Assembly: GCA_033675545.1 (NCBI GenBank)
Contig: JAWDGP010003375.1
Span: forward strand, 111,001 to 175,000
Length of the DNA stretch: 64,000 nt
Source: Elysia crispata
Lineage: Eukaryota; Mollusca; Gastropoda; Plakobranchidae
Direction of reading: 5' to 3'
Made by a program: the position numbers and the translations under genes. This document shows positions 1 to 9,885 of this stretch, one piece after another (position 1 is the first letter of the stretch; every line of letters starts with the position of its first letter). Under the pieces are notes generated by a model, which was not told the DNA's origin, did not search any database, and saw only the letters and a program-made list of their open reading frames with translations.

Positions 1-264
1 ACTCTGAAATCCTACGGGCAGGGAGATAACTCTCATTTTTTATGATTTTTACCAACATACACAAACTTTAAAAATTCACACAAAATTAACAATCAACAAG
101 AAAATAATGAAATAAACTTTAAAAAATAAAAGAAAAGTAAAAGATTATTTTTAGTTGACATATGTATTCATATTTCTTTTGCCTTTCAATGAAAAAAATT
201 TTGAAATGAAAAAAAAAGTGTTGTTTTTGTTAAACTTTCTCATCATTTTTGTTTGTTTTGAGTT

Positions 265-1062
265 CTAATAGTCATTTTTGCTTAAAAATTGTGGAATTTG
301 GCAATGCAATGGCCTTTGCAGTGGCGAACGTTGCATGAAGTGCACCCAAAAATAGTCTCTGGGATACAACCGAGCCAGTTTTCGCTTGTCCTGTGAGCAT
401 TGATAGCATATGCCGTGGCGCCCAGGTAATTTAGTCAGTTTGTGAGAGTCAGGATCACTTGGTGCATAGGATGTCACACTTGGCACCTCAGCAGTGGTAG
501 ACTTTCTCTTCTCTGTCCCTTGGAGTAGGCTCTAGCAGAGGTCAACCCTGGAGTCATTTACTTCTACAGGTGTTGGTGTTGAAACCCACTTACAGCCCGA
601 TGGACTGTTTCCTGACTCTAGATCTACACTATCAGTGCTTTCACTGCTTTCTATAAGCTCTTCAAAGTCTTGGTTCAAAGGTTCAAAGTCTAGGTCTATG
701 TCAATTTTGTCAGAATTGTCATTAGGAGTGTCTAAACTTTCCCGATTAGGGTTATCAATCAATGATTGCACAAAGTTGAAAGCCATTTTGACTGATTGTA
801 TCATTGTTGACGTCAATCAAAGTGAAAGTTCAAAAAATCACAGAAGACAAAGTTTCAGTTCCATCTTTCTACTTTTGGTTTTATTTTGAAGCTCTTATTC
901 TCTAGAAAGAAGTAACAGTCACCTTGCATACAGTTCTAGCAGTAAAGAGCTATTATGCTGTCTACAGTAAGGTAGTGTCTAGTCCCATCTCAGTCGCATC
1001 CGGTCGCATTAGGGTTTTTAGTATATATTTTTTTTCAGTCGCATTAGGGTAAATAGGGTTAA
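265..1062 (-). mobile_element. Internally deleted piggyBac-like DNA transposon remnant
   Basis: On the minus strand, 816-532 reads like a transposase N-terminus (MAFNFVQSLIDNPNRESL, then an acidic DFEELIESSES region). Further on, 420-275 reads like the C-terminal cysteine-rich zinc finger of piggyBac transposases: HGICYQCSQDKRKLARLYP, then after a frame change GCTSCNVRHCKGHCIAKFH and a stop. The catalytic middle is gone and the frames do not join, so it is dead. The right end fits a piggyBac terminus: a TTAA target at 1059-1062 bordered by CCCTATTTACCCTAATGCG (minus-strand reading), with the CCCTAATGCGAC motif repeated just inside. No matching left end with TTAA is visible; it may lie outside the window or be lost. 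Confidence 0.6.
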
Positions 1063-1072
1063 TAATCTGGAC

Positions 1073-1111
1073 CTACTTCCAATTCACAGCTATCATCATG
1101 TTCTGCATCTC
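1073..1111 (-). CDS. Candidate 39-nt ATRX exon
   Basis: Reading the minus strand, TTTCTTTCAGCAGAG is followed by 39 nt encoding DAEHDDSCELEV and then a GT. Entry in phase 1 matches the exit phase of the exon at 1646, and the composition matches the acidic region. The acceptor choice is a third AG in a row and the donor (GTCCAG) is poor. The candidate lies only 11 nt from the end of the piggyBac relic. Confidence 0.3.
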   Translation of the reverse strand, partial: EMQNMMIAVNWK

Positions 1112-1645
1112 CTCTGCTGAAAGAAAAATTGTTTGTTTGATCTAGACCCATTCATCTACTCTGTAAGCTCAACCAAAACAAAAGAGAAAGAGTTTCTTGC
1201 ATTCTTTTACATATAGGATTGATCCTTTCTCGTTGCGACTGTATGAAATAAAAATATACTGAATTAATAAGATATACAGAAAATGCATTAACAAGTGAGT
1301 CATCACTATTGTTTCTGAGCCAATCTAACAATGTTGTCAAGCCTGGTTTTAGGAATTAAATGTTAGAGTAACGCAATCCCTATTTCAGTGTCATCAGGTA
1401 AGCTGAACCGATTAAGAACAGCCTAAATCGTTGAGACCCACCAGAAATGCAACTGTAGTTATGCAGCTGTTTAGAATTGCAGTTTCTGCCCTGAGGGGAT
1501 GTGACTTTAAACTTTATGCATTCACTTTGTACATAAGGCTGTTTGCAAAAGCATTATTTTCTTTGTCTTTGGTCAACAAAATAGACAGTGCTATGAAATT
1601 CACATTTCAAAACCAAAAATCTAATCAGAAAATATTTTCATTCAC

Positions 1646-3289
1646 CTTCATCTTCATTGCTTGATGAACTCTCATCTTCCTTGTTTTCATCCTTTTCCTC
1701 TTCTTGCTCACTATCATCGTTTTCCTTGTCTCCGAGACTGGTGTCCTCCATGCCCTCATCTTGTCCGTTTGTTGCCTTAAAAAAATATCAATATTCAAAA
1801 TAAAAAAAACTTGGAAGCAGTGCTAATAGGTTGGATACAACAGTATATTTACACTTGTAGACATGAGATTAAATTTGAAAAACCTTTTTACTTTTAGATT
1901 TAAAAACTGCAAAAGAAATTCATAATTCTATTTAAAATACTTTCATTTCCTCTTTACACGTCAAATCATGGACATAAATAGGATGAAATAGCATATCTAT
2001 AATTCCATCCATGTCCTTAATGTCATGTTGACTCTTAATCTCATTTTCCTTGACAATATGAAAAGCGAAGAAAGCAAATGAATGAATTCTATGCAATTAG
2101 AGGCAAAGATAGAAGAGGAAAATTTGTATTCATAACAAAATTATTATTTGTTTGAGTCTTTTTATCTGTCTATTCAAGTTCTTAAAAAAGGGAAAAAATT
2201 AAAATGGTGCCGCAACCAGACATATGTTGACTGATTACAGCCTCTAAAACAGGTGTCAATGTACAAACCAACCCTTATCGACTGATATAACACAGATAGA
2301 GTAGTTGACATTCAAATACTTCATAAGGGAAAAATCATTTGGTTCAGTCTTTACATGATATTGGTTTCTTCTGATTGGATTTGTAGTAACATTTTTCTTG
2401 ATTAATTTCTTTATGCAAAACAAAAATTTTTTTTTAAAAATTGGAGCACCATGGAAACAAGTCTACAAGTGATTGCATGCTCTTACTGACACAGGTTCTG
2501 TATCTTACATTGTTTTCTTTACTCTCAGGTCCAAGAAAAAATGTGACTGATGGTTCTAAGTCATCATTTTCATCATCCTCTTCAAGCTCACTGGCAGGTT
2601 TTTCATCATCAGATGACAAGTTGTCATAATTGTTGCTTTTCTTCCCTGTCTTTGAGGATTTTGGGCCTATGCAAGAGAGAAAGAAAAATATATTCAAAAG
2701 CTATGAGTTAAAAAAAAAAAAGTTATAAAAAGCAAATAAAATATGAATTGCTTCTGCACATTCTGCTCAAAAGAAAACTACGATGTTCATGACCAATGGT
2801 AAATGTGGACACTCAGGTATTCTTCTCTTTTTAAAAAACATGTTACTATTATTTCTACAACTCTTTACAAGTGGTTACCTGGTTTGTATTTCTTCGGGGC
2901 TTTATCCTGATCTCTTTTATCCTCGGTGTCAACATCTCCATCATCTTCTTCTCCCTCCATATCTTTTGCTTTGCGCTTGCGCATTGTAGGCAGTTTTGAT
3001 AATTTTTCTATTTCTTTGTCCATCTCATCTTCATCCCTCTCCTCAGTTTTAATTTCTTTCTTCTCTCCATTGAGCTTGGGTTTTGCCTCTTTCAGTTTTT
3101 TACTACTGTCATTCTTCACCTCAGATTTAGAAGAAGGCTGCCTTTCCTCTAAAGATTTCTCACTTTTCTCCACTTCCAAGTCAGACTTCAATGATGGCTT
3201 CTTTATCTTCTCTTGCTCTTTTTCCACTTCTGGTTGCCTCCCTTTGGCTGAGGACTTTTCAGTATTCTCCTGTGCTGCAGTGTCCTTGC
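1646..3289 (-). CDS. ATRX: ATRX acidic linker exons
   Basis: Exons 3289-2879, 2666-2509 and 1775-1646 continue the highly charged region. They encode a lysine/glutamate-rich stretch with MRKRKAKDMEGEEDDGD, then SSDDEKPASELEEDDENDD, then QEEEKDENKEDESSSSNED. In the middle exon the donor was placed at AAT|GTAAGA (2509) because only that end gives the phase needed by the next exon; a second GTAAGA 22 nt further on would break the frame. The region corresponds to the linker between the ADD and helicase parts of ATRX. No catalytic motif is expected or seen here. Confidence 0.75.
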
Positions 3290-6200
3290 CTTAAAATCAA
3301 CAAGCAAACAAAATACAGAAAATGAAAAACAGCTAATATCATTTCTATAAACACCACTTTTTCTATGAAAAAATGATCATGTACAAACTATTTTGAAATT
3401 TTATGTTCACAGTTGTAAACTTGATAAAATTGTTGTTTCCCACGATGCCTTTTGCAGTATACACTAGGCATAGTATACCCATTTGTCGCTGTAAGTTTAT
3501 AGCAATAATGATATCAGAGGCAGCACAGCCACCAAAAGCAGTTGTGTCTGAGAAGAAAGCAATGGCAGGTCAGTGATGGTGTTGCTCATTGAAGTAGTAG
3601 TATTTCTACCTCGAACTTAGAAGTGGAAGAAGTAGTAACTGAAGTAACAGTGACACTATTAAAAGCAGTGGTATCAGTGTAAATGAGTCCATGTGGATGG
3701 AAAATTAAATAAAAATCCTATCATGCAGATGTTACATGAAATATTCCATTAGTAAAATCTCATAATATCTCAAGTTGCACTCAAACTGGAAGTAAAAAAA
3801 AATTGGCAAGTGTATCAGAAAAAGTACAAAATAATAGCGAACAGTCTATACTTCTCACAACTACTTAAAACTCCTATGAGAAATGACTATATCTTACCTG
3901 ATGCAAGAACAACAATTATGCACTTTAGAGTACCAGGAATGAAAAACGTATTTTTAATATGAAAATTCTAAGAGTGACTTGAGACACAAGACACAGAGTG
4001 CCAGTTACCAACACCGACACCCAGCAAAGCATGGATGGGACACTTGATGTAGTGGAAAGACAGCTTTAGATCTACCAAGTCAATTTCAGGGAAGGCACTA
4101 GACTGTCCTGAGCTGAATGGACAAAGTGCAGAAGGTAATCATCATTGAGAAGCAAAATTGGCCTGACATGCCGACAGCGGGGTTGAGGTCAGCTTACACC
4201 TGTACAGCCATGCTTGGCCACATTGATTGCTACTAAAGATAAGGTGGTAGTGCATGGCCCAGTTGTCTCCCACCCATGTGTTCTGTCTCACTCTCTCATT
4301 CACTTGACAGAGTACTCACAATTCAATTTCTTTTTCTTCCTTGTTTTGGCAGATGTTGAATCACATTCATCATCCGAGCTGAGCAAAAGGTCGGAACTGC
4401 TCACATCACTCATGACTGGTTTTAGCGCTGTCGTCTTCTTTCTAGGAGTTGAAGACTTCACCAAGGTCTTTCGATCTGACCGTTTGATTTTCTTGGTTTC
4501 AGAATCTGAAACATTTCCTGCTTTTCCAAAACCATCCAAATCTAATTTTTCCTTTGAAAGACTTTCTCTGATATCTTCGCCAACATCTTCATCACTTTCA
4601 AAGTATGAACCTTTTTCACCCTCTGTTTTCTTTCCTTTTCTTTCATCTTTTGCACATTTTGTTGCATTAACTTTTTCCAACGATCTGCTATTATCTTCAA
4701 CATCTTCATCTTTGGATATCTGGATTGTTTTTCTTTTGGAATTTTTTTTTCTTCTAGAGTTTTCCTCATCCTCATCTGATGTGCTCATGTTACCAAAATC
4801 GGCAGGTACATTATCCCTCGTTGTGCTCTCATCCTTAGATTGTTTTCGACCCTTTCTGACTTTTTGATTTTTGTGCTCTGGGCCTTTCCTCTTGTGTTCT
4901 TGTTGGCCTTTTTCGGGGATTTCTTTTTGGCTTGCACTACTGCTGCTGGATATCAATGACTTTTCTTTTTCCTCAACACCATCACCACCACCATCATCAT
5001 CTATTATCTTCTCTGCTAGCTCGTTAAGTAAGTCAAATTTGGCTGCCATATTTTCATCAGTTTTGTTGGCTTCAGAATCACAGCTAACAGTTCCCTCTAC
5101 AAGTAAATCATTTTTGGCTGCTATATTTTCACCACCATTAATATCTTTAGCCTCACAGCTTGAGGATGTTTGCTCATTAAGCAGTTCTAATTTGGCTGCC
5201 ACATTTTCATCTTCATTGCTGACATCACTTTGAGATGTCTCCTCATTGAGCAATTCTAATTTAGCTGCCATATTTTCAGCTTCATTGTAACTACTCACAG
5301 ATGGCTGATTTTGTTTTTCTGAGGGTTTAGGCTTCGCTTGCTTTTTCAAGGATTCAAGTGACGAAGCCATAGGGGATTGTGGATTTTCTTCTTCCTCTGA
5401 TCCATCTTCATTTGTATCTGATAGTAAAATCACATCATTTTTAGAACCAGATTTTCTCTTCTCCCCAGATGATTTAGTTGATTCAGTAAAAGATTTTATT
5501 TTTGGTGATGATGTTTTCTTTTCAGTCGATCTATGGGTTTCTCTCTGCCTTTTATATGAAACTGATGTTCCAATGTTTTCTTTCAAACATTTACTTGTGG
5601 AGTCCTTGGAGTTTTTCTCATAGGAATTGAAAGTTTCCTCCCTGACAAGACTCTGCACATTATCCTCCTGCTTTTTCTGTGCCACCAACATGGCTTTCAA
5701 AGACTTGAAGTAAACTTCTAATCCCATAGAAAGTGCCTCTGCACAGCGACGCTCCTTTAGTTCTAACTCACTTGAACTCATTGAAAACTTGAACTTGAGG
5801 GGAGAATTCTCAATTTCATCATCTAACCTGCTCTCAAATTGAGAGCGGAGAGCACGCAACGTATCTCGGAATGTGTTTGTGGCGACAGACAGCCGGTTTA
5901 AGAAAGCTGCCAAGCCCTTACTATCAAAACGGAGATCCTCCGCACTGAGACCACTAAAGACAGAACCACTGCTCGGCACATCCCTGGCTGCCGGACATGT
6001 TGATTCCTGAGAAACATTGCCAGGTTTCCAAGAGCTCGCCCTACCATTGGTGTTGGCTGCAGCTGTCGCCTTTGCCTTGTCCCTTGCTTGTAGAGCCTTC
6101 AAAGTATCACGCACATTTCTGTAGTTTTCACGGAGGCTCTGAAGTGGAGCTTTGTCACAGAGATAGCACCTCCAATACTTTTGGTCATCTAAATGATCAA

Positions 6201-9200
6201 GGTAAAAAAAAAATCTGCATTATAAAATACAAGGCACATAACATTTTTATCTAGACAAAAAGTAATAAAAAAAAAAAAAAAACCTTAGATCTTAAGCCAA
6301 CAATGCACATGAGAACAAATAAAAGGTGAGGTAAGATCAGCCTTACTATCTTAAAAGCTGTTTTGGTATGACAGATAGTTGATGTTAGACTTCATGAAAA
6401 GTAAAAATTTTGAGCATAAGCAATGTATAGATGACTTTACCATTAAAAAAAGTTGGGTTATTTGAAAGTTTTCAAAAAGCACTGACTACTCACTGATCTT
6501 GTTGAATTCTGATCTGTTGAAGTTACGCATGATGCAGCCTTTACAAAAAGCCTTGGAACATTCATCACACACACTGAGTCGCCCGCCTTGCCCACACCAG
6601 CGGCACTGCTCATCACTACCATCCTTGTCCTTGGAGATTTCACCACTGCTCAGAAACTTTTCACAGCGCTGACATATGATAATCGAGGAAAAAAATAAAC
6701 TAGATTATTTACTAGACAACTGGAGTACCAAAAGAACCTCCTTAATCATCACGCAAACAAGGACAGTTGTTGCTTACTGCTCAGCAACAGATATTTTCCA
6801 ATGTTTAACAGCAAGATGGAAATTTAAATTAAAACTACGACTCCACAAATATTTTAGCAGACAAAAAAATTATTAATATCTCAAATGATCTGACAAAAGT
6901 CCCCTCCAGATTTTTCAAACAGATCATCACAGAGTTGGTGCTCACCCTGCAGATTATCACTTTCAGCTCAGGGTGTTTTTGAAAAGCTCCGTTCTTGTAG
7001 GGGTTCAGTTGTCGGCCACATGCTGTACAAGTAACATTGTCCAGGACTGATGTATCAATACGGACTGGGGCTGAAATGATATTTGGAAACAAGATGATTT
7101 TAGTCCGAACAACTATTGAAAAAAAAAGTTTCATTATCCTCAAACAACAATGACACTTAAACGAACCTTTCTTTGACTTGGTTTGAGAATCCTCTACAGC
7201 CTCTGGCTGAACAACAATAGTACCTGAGGGAAAACAAAGCAAAAATATAAAAAATTATATTTATGCCTTTGAAAATGCAATGGCTAGTCTGAAGAATATA
7301 CCCAATTAGATTGAAGAAATATACAGCCATGTGGTTCATATGGATGCAACACAGAAACCAGTTTAACTTTCTCCTTACTGACTAGACTTACTTCCAAAAC
7401 CCCTTGCCTAAAAAAAAATAGGAAGGGATATTTTATTTAACTGATTCAAATTCACACCTGTTTTTTTTTTAAGGCATAAATAATGAAAATCTATATCTAT
7501 AGTCTCCCAATATCTCCTCATCAGCTTCATATAGATTTTGGCTCAGATTTACATTATCCTCATTCCCTGTGATGATAAACCATCCAAAAAGATTTTTTTC
7601 AACCAGTATATCATTTGCGTCAGTTCCTCCATCCCTATATCTTGCTAAATCTATAAAGAAAATAATACTCGACTTAAAAATAATCAATACCAAATGTCAA
7701 CCTTTTTGAATTGCCTGTTATATTTTACTTTAAATTGTCAATTTCTACTTTAATGGAGTATCAAGTTATGTAGATTTTACTGAACCACTTGCTTCAAATA
7801 CATCTATGAATATTATAGTAAGGAAAGGTTTAAGGAACAAGACAACTGCCTCACCCTCTGGTAAATCTTTAGGAATCCCATTCTCAACAGTTGCTTCTTC
7901 TTCGTCACTGTCTTCAAAATTACTGCCATCATCACTCTCAACTTTGATGCCTTTGTCTTTCAAAGTGATGCGAAGTTTGCCTGGAGCCTGTGGTTTCCTA
8001 TTAGCACAAATCAGTATAGAACAATTGACCCTTTGGTATGGATAAGTTTAATATACTCAATTTAATTACATCTCAGTTGTTTTTATGTTCAGCAATTCCC
8101 TCAAATTAGTCTGATATTTAAAGATTAAATTTGAAGCCCCAGATCATACTTCTCTTTTGACGTTTTTCAAAATATGAAAGAACTAGCACAGATTTCACCA
8201 AAGCAAAGCTATTGAAAAAGTGCTTAAAAAGACATATATATCACAAACTTTTTACAGGAAAATTGCAATAATCTAATTGTGTAATTTGAACCGAATGAAA
8301 AAAAATGTTTGGATTCCAAGTTGGAATAAGAATCAATTTTTCTAAAATTCCAAGCTGGGAGAAGCTACTTAAACGATAATAACCAAAATTTGTTGGAAAA
8401 AAAAATGGCAAAAAGTATCATGATCAAAATCCAAATGTAGGGGATCTTTTCAGTTCTAAAGAATCAATAGAGAAAAAAGTGCTGAGAAATTACAGCAGTA
8501 GTCATTTCAAAATTATTATTTTAATACAAAGACAAACTGAAAAGATTGCAATGAACAATAGATCTTTCAATTTGTTCCCCTGTGACAACTTGTCACTTGT
8601 GCTAAGGCTAAGCAGGAAAAGATATTTAGTGCCTGTCTGTGCTTTACACACTATTACAAGTATTACAGCCTCTTCAATTGCAGTTAGATAGATTCTTCCT
8701 TCAGATCTGTGCCCTCTATGTGAGCCAAGCCTAAATAAGACATAAAAAAATGATGCCTCTAGCATCAAATACTACACTGCCGAACAGGCCAACACCGCAA
8801 GATTGAAGATGTCATGAAATTCGAACTTGAATTTACAATAAAATGAGAAGAAAAATTTTAAATAAAGTGATTGGCAGACCATGGTTTTGATTATATGTGT
8901 TGGATCTTTATGGTGCTGCCAAATAGCAGTTACAAACAATCATGTGGGAGGTCAAGTTCTGCGAATTAATATTTTATTCAAAACCACACTTTTTCTTAGA
9001 GAGATGAATGATTGTCTCTACAGTCCAATTATCTCAAGGAGCCTATTAGTCACACAAGAAAGTGGTTCGCTTTGAGAAAAAAATTGCAATAGCAGGCAAT
9101 AAACTATTACTAATGATAAGAGGACATAATTTGCCTGAATTGTAGATCATGTTACTAAATCTAATAATTGTTTTATAAAAAATTTAACGACAAACTTTTT

Positions 9201-9820
9201 CCTTCTCTTCTAGCAATGAAATTTCTGCCTAAAAAGTATACTTAAAAAATAAATTTTATACACACGATAACGCCTCAGAATTTTACTTCTTGAATTACTT
9301 GATTAGTAAGTTCATACCTTCGCGAGGGTCGACCTTTTGATGTTGACTGAGGAAAAGAATATTTAATAAAATATTAAACTGCTTATCTCCTGAAGCAAAA
9401 GGCATTGAAACTTAACTCTAAACAATTTTAACTTGTTCCCAGAATTAATAATAAAAAACAAACAGATTGCTCAAAGTAACTTAGTTTCTGATCAAAGCAG
9501 TATAATATGGAGCCATTGGTTAATCTTGGGTAGCAAATAAGGAAAAATAAAAGTATACCCCATTTAATGACATTTAAAAGAGAAAAATAAGTATAACAAT
9601 AAAGTGATATGGGACCTCTTTATTTCAGTGCAATAGATTTATATTCACATAATTTTACCAAGGAATTTCATTAAGTTCAAGTTTCCAAAATTTCCAGCTC
9701 AAATGCGCACTCACAGGCTCATGTTCTTTGTCAACAATTAGAGAATTATAAATTTCAAACACCACAAAAAAAAAAAAAAAATAAAAAAAATAATGGCAAA
9801 CTGTCTTGACTTACTGCCAT
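1646..9820 (-). CDS. ATRX: ATRX chromatin remodeler, N-terminal half (partial gene, runs off left edge)
   Basis: ATRX is a nuclear SNF2-family remodeler that works with DAXX to place histone H3.3 in heterochromatin; only the part before the helicase is in this window. Coding exons read from high to low coordinate: 9820-9815 (start codon plus one codon), 9346-9318, 7997-7855, 7223-7167, 7070-6946, 6668-6494, 6188-4320, 3289-2879, 2666-2509, 1775-1646. All have AG/GT borders and their phases join without a break (3103 nt, about 1034 residues, ending in phase 1). The start is chosen because the first Met-Ala codons precede GTAAGT and lead in phase into a basic stretch (STSKGRPSRRKPQAPGK). Identification rests on a full ADD domain at about residues 90-205, followed by a long Ser/Glu/Lys-rich region and one giant exon, as in vertebrate ATRX. 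A 39-nt acidic exon at 1111-1073 could continue the frame. Missing exons inside introns cannot be excluded. Confidence 0.87.
3300..4310. other. ATRX: ATRX intron, no recognisable feature
   Basis: A 1-kb intron between the giant exon and the next exon. I see only A/T-rich single-copy sequence and short homopolymers. Confidence 0.6.
4320..6188 (-). CDS. ATRX: ATRX giant central exon, low-complexity acidic/basic region with four internal repeats
   Basis: A single 1869-nt exon finishes the PHD finger (WRCYLCDKAPLQSL) and then runs through a long disordered region rich in Ser, Glu and Lys, with basic KRK and KKK clusters that could serve as nuclear localisation signals. Human ATRX also has one very large exon just after the ADD domain, which supports orthology. 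Around plus-strand 5017-5280 the protein contains four spaced copies of a motif close to EN-x-AAK-x-x-LL, about 25 residues apart; I do not recognise this repeat from vertebrate ATRX. Acceptor at 6189-6190; donor GTGAGT begins at 4319. The frame would close soon after the donor, so splicing is required. Confidence 0.85.
6494..7070 (-). CDS. ATRX: ATRX ADD-domain exons (GATA-like finger plus PHD finger)
   Basis: Two exons, 7070-6946 and 6668-6494, encode most of the ADD domain, which binds the histone H3 tail (unmodified K4 with trimethylated K9 in vertebrate ATRX). The GATA-like finger is made by CTACG and the ICRRC motif; the PHD finger by CRWC, CDEC, FCKGC and, at the start of the next exon, CYLC. 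That gives the full set of twelve zinc-binding cysteines. The segment DEQCRW is shared with human ATRX, in which the cysteine is a known disease position. Against human Tyr203-Tyr204, this protein has Phe-Leu. The first exon ends in phase 0 at GTGAGC; the second ends in phase 1 at GTGAGT. Confidence 0.92.
7553..7650 (-). other. Possible frame-breaking cassette exon in ATRX
   Basis: After TTTTCTTTATAG the minus strand is open for DLARYRDGGTDANDILVEK and on to a GTAAAT donor. It can be entered from the 7855 exon but leaves in phase 0, while the next exon needs phase 1. Direct joining of 7855 to 7223 gives a clean PEGTIVVQPEAVED reading. So this is either not an exon or a cassette that shifts the frame. 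Confidence 0.25.
8000..9316. other. ATRX: ATRX intron, no recognisable feature
   Basis: A/T-rich single-copy intron. Short open frames on both strands here show no family resemblance or codon regularity. Confidence 0.55.
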
Positions 9821-9877
9821 GATAAAGGTTTATTCATAAACCAGTCTCCTTTGAAAATCTTGCCTGTGGTTTCTGTT
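9821..9877 (-). other. ATRX: Probable 5' UTR part of the first ATRX coding exon
   Basis: Upstream of the start codon the exon appears to extend to an acceptor-like TTCAACAG at about 9878-9885 on the minus strand. The stretch up to the ATG has stops in the coding frame, so it is untranslated. If this is right, at least one more noncoding exon lies further right, possibly near the candidate promoter at 12.6-13.1 kb. Confidence 0.4.
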
Positions 9878-9885
9878 GAAAAAAT

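Noticed and set aside
4214-5233. Plus-strand Ser/Phe-rich frames opposite the ATRX giant exon
   Set aside because: Antisense shadow of the Glu/Lys/Ser-rich ATRX coding frame.
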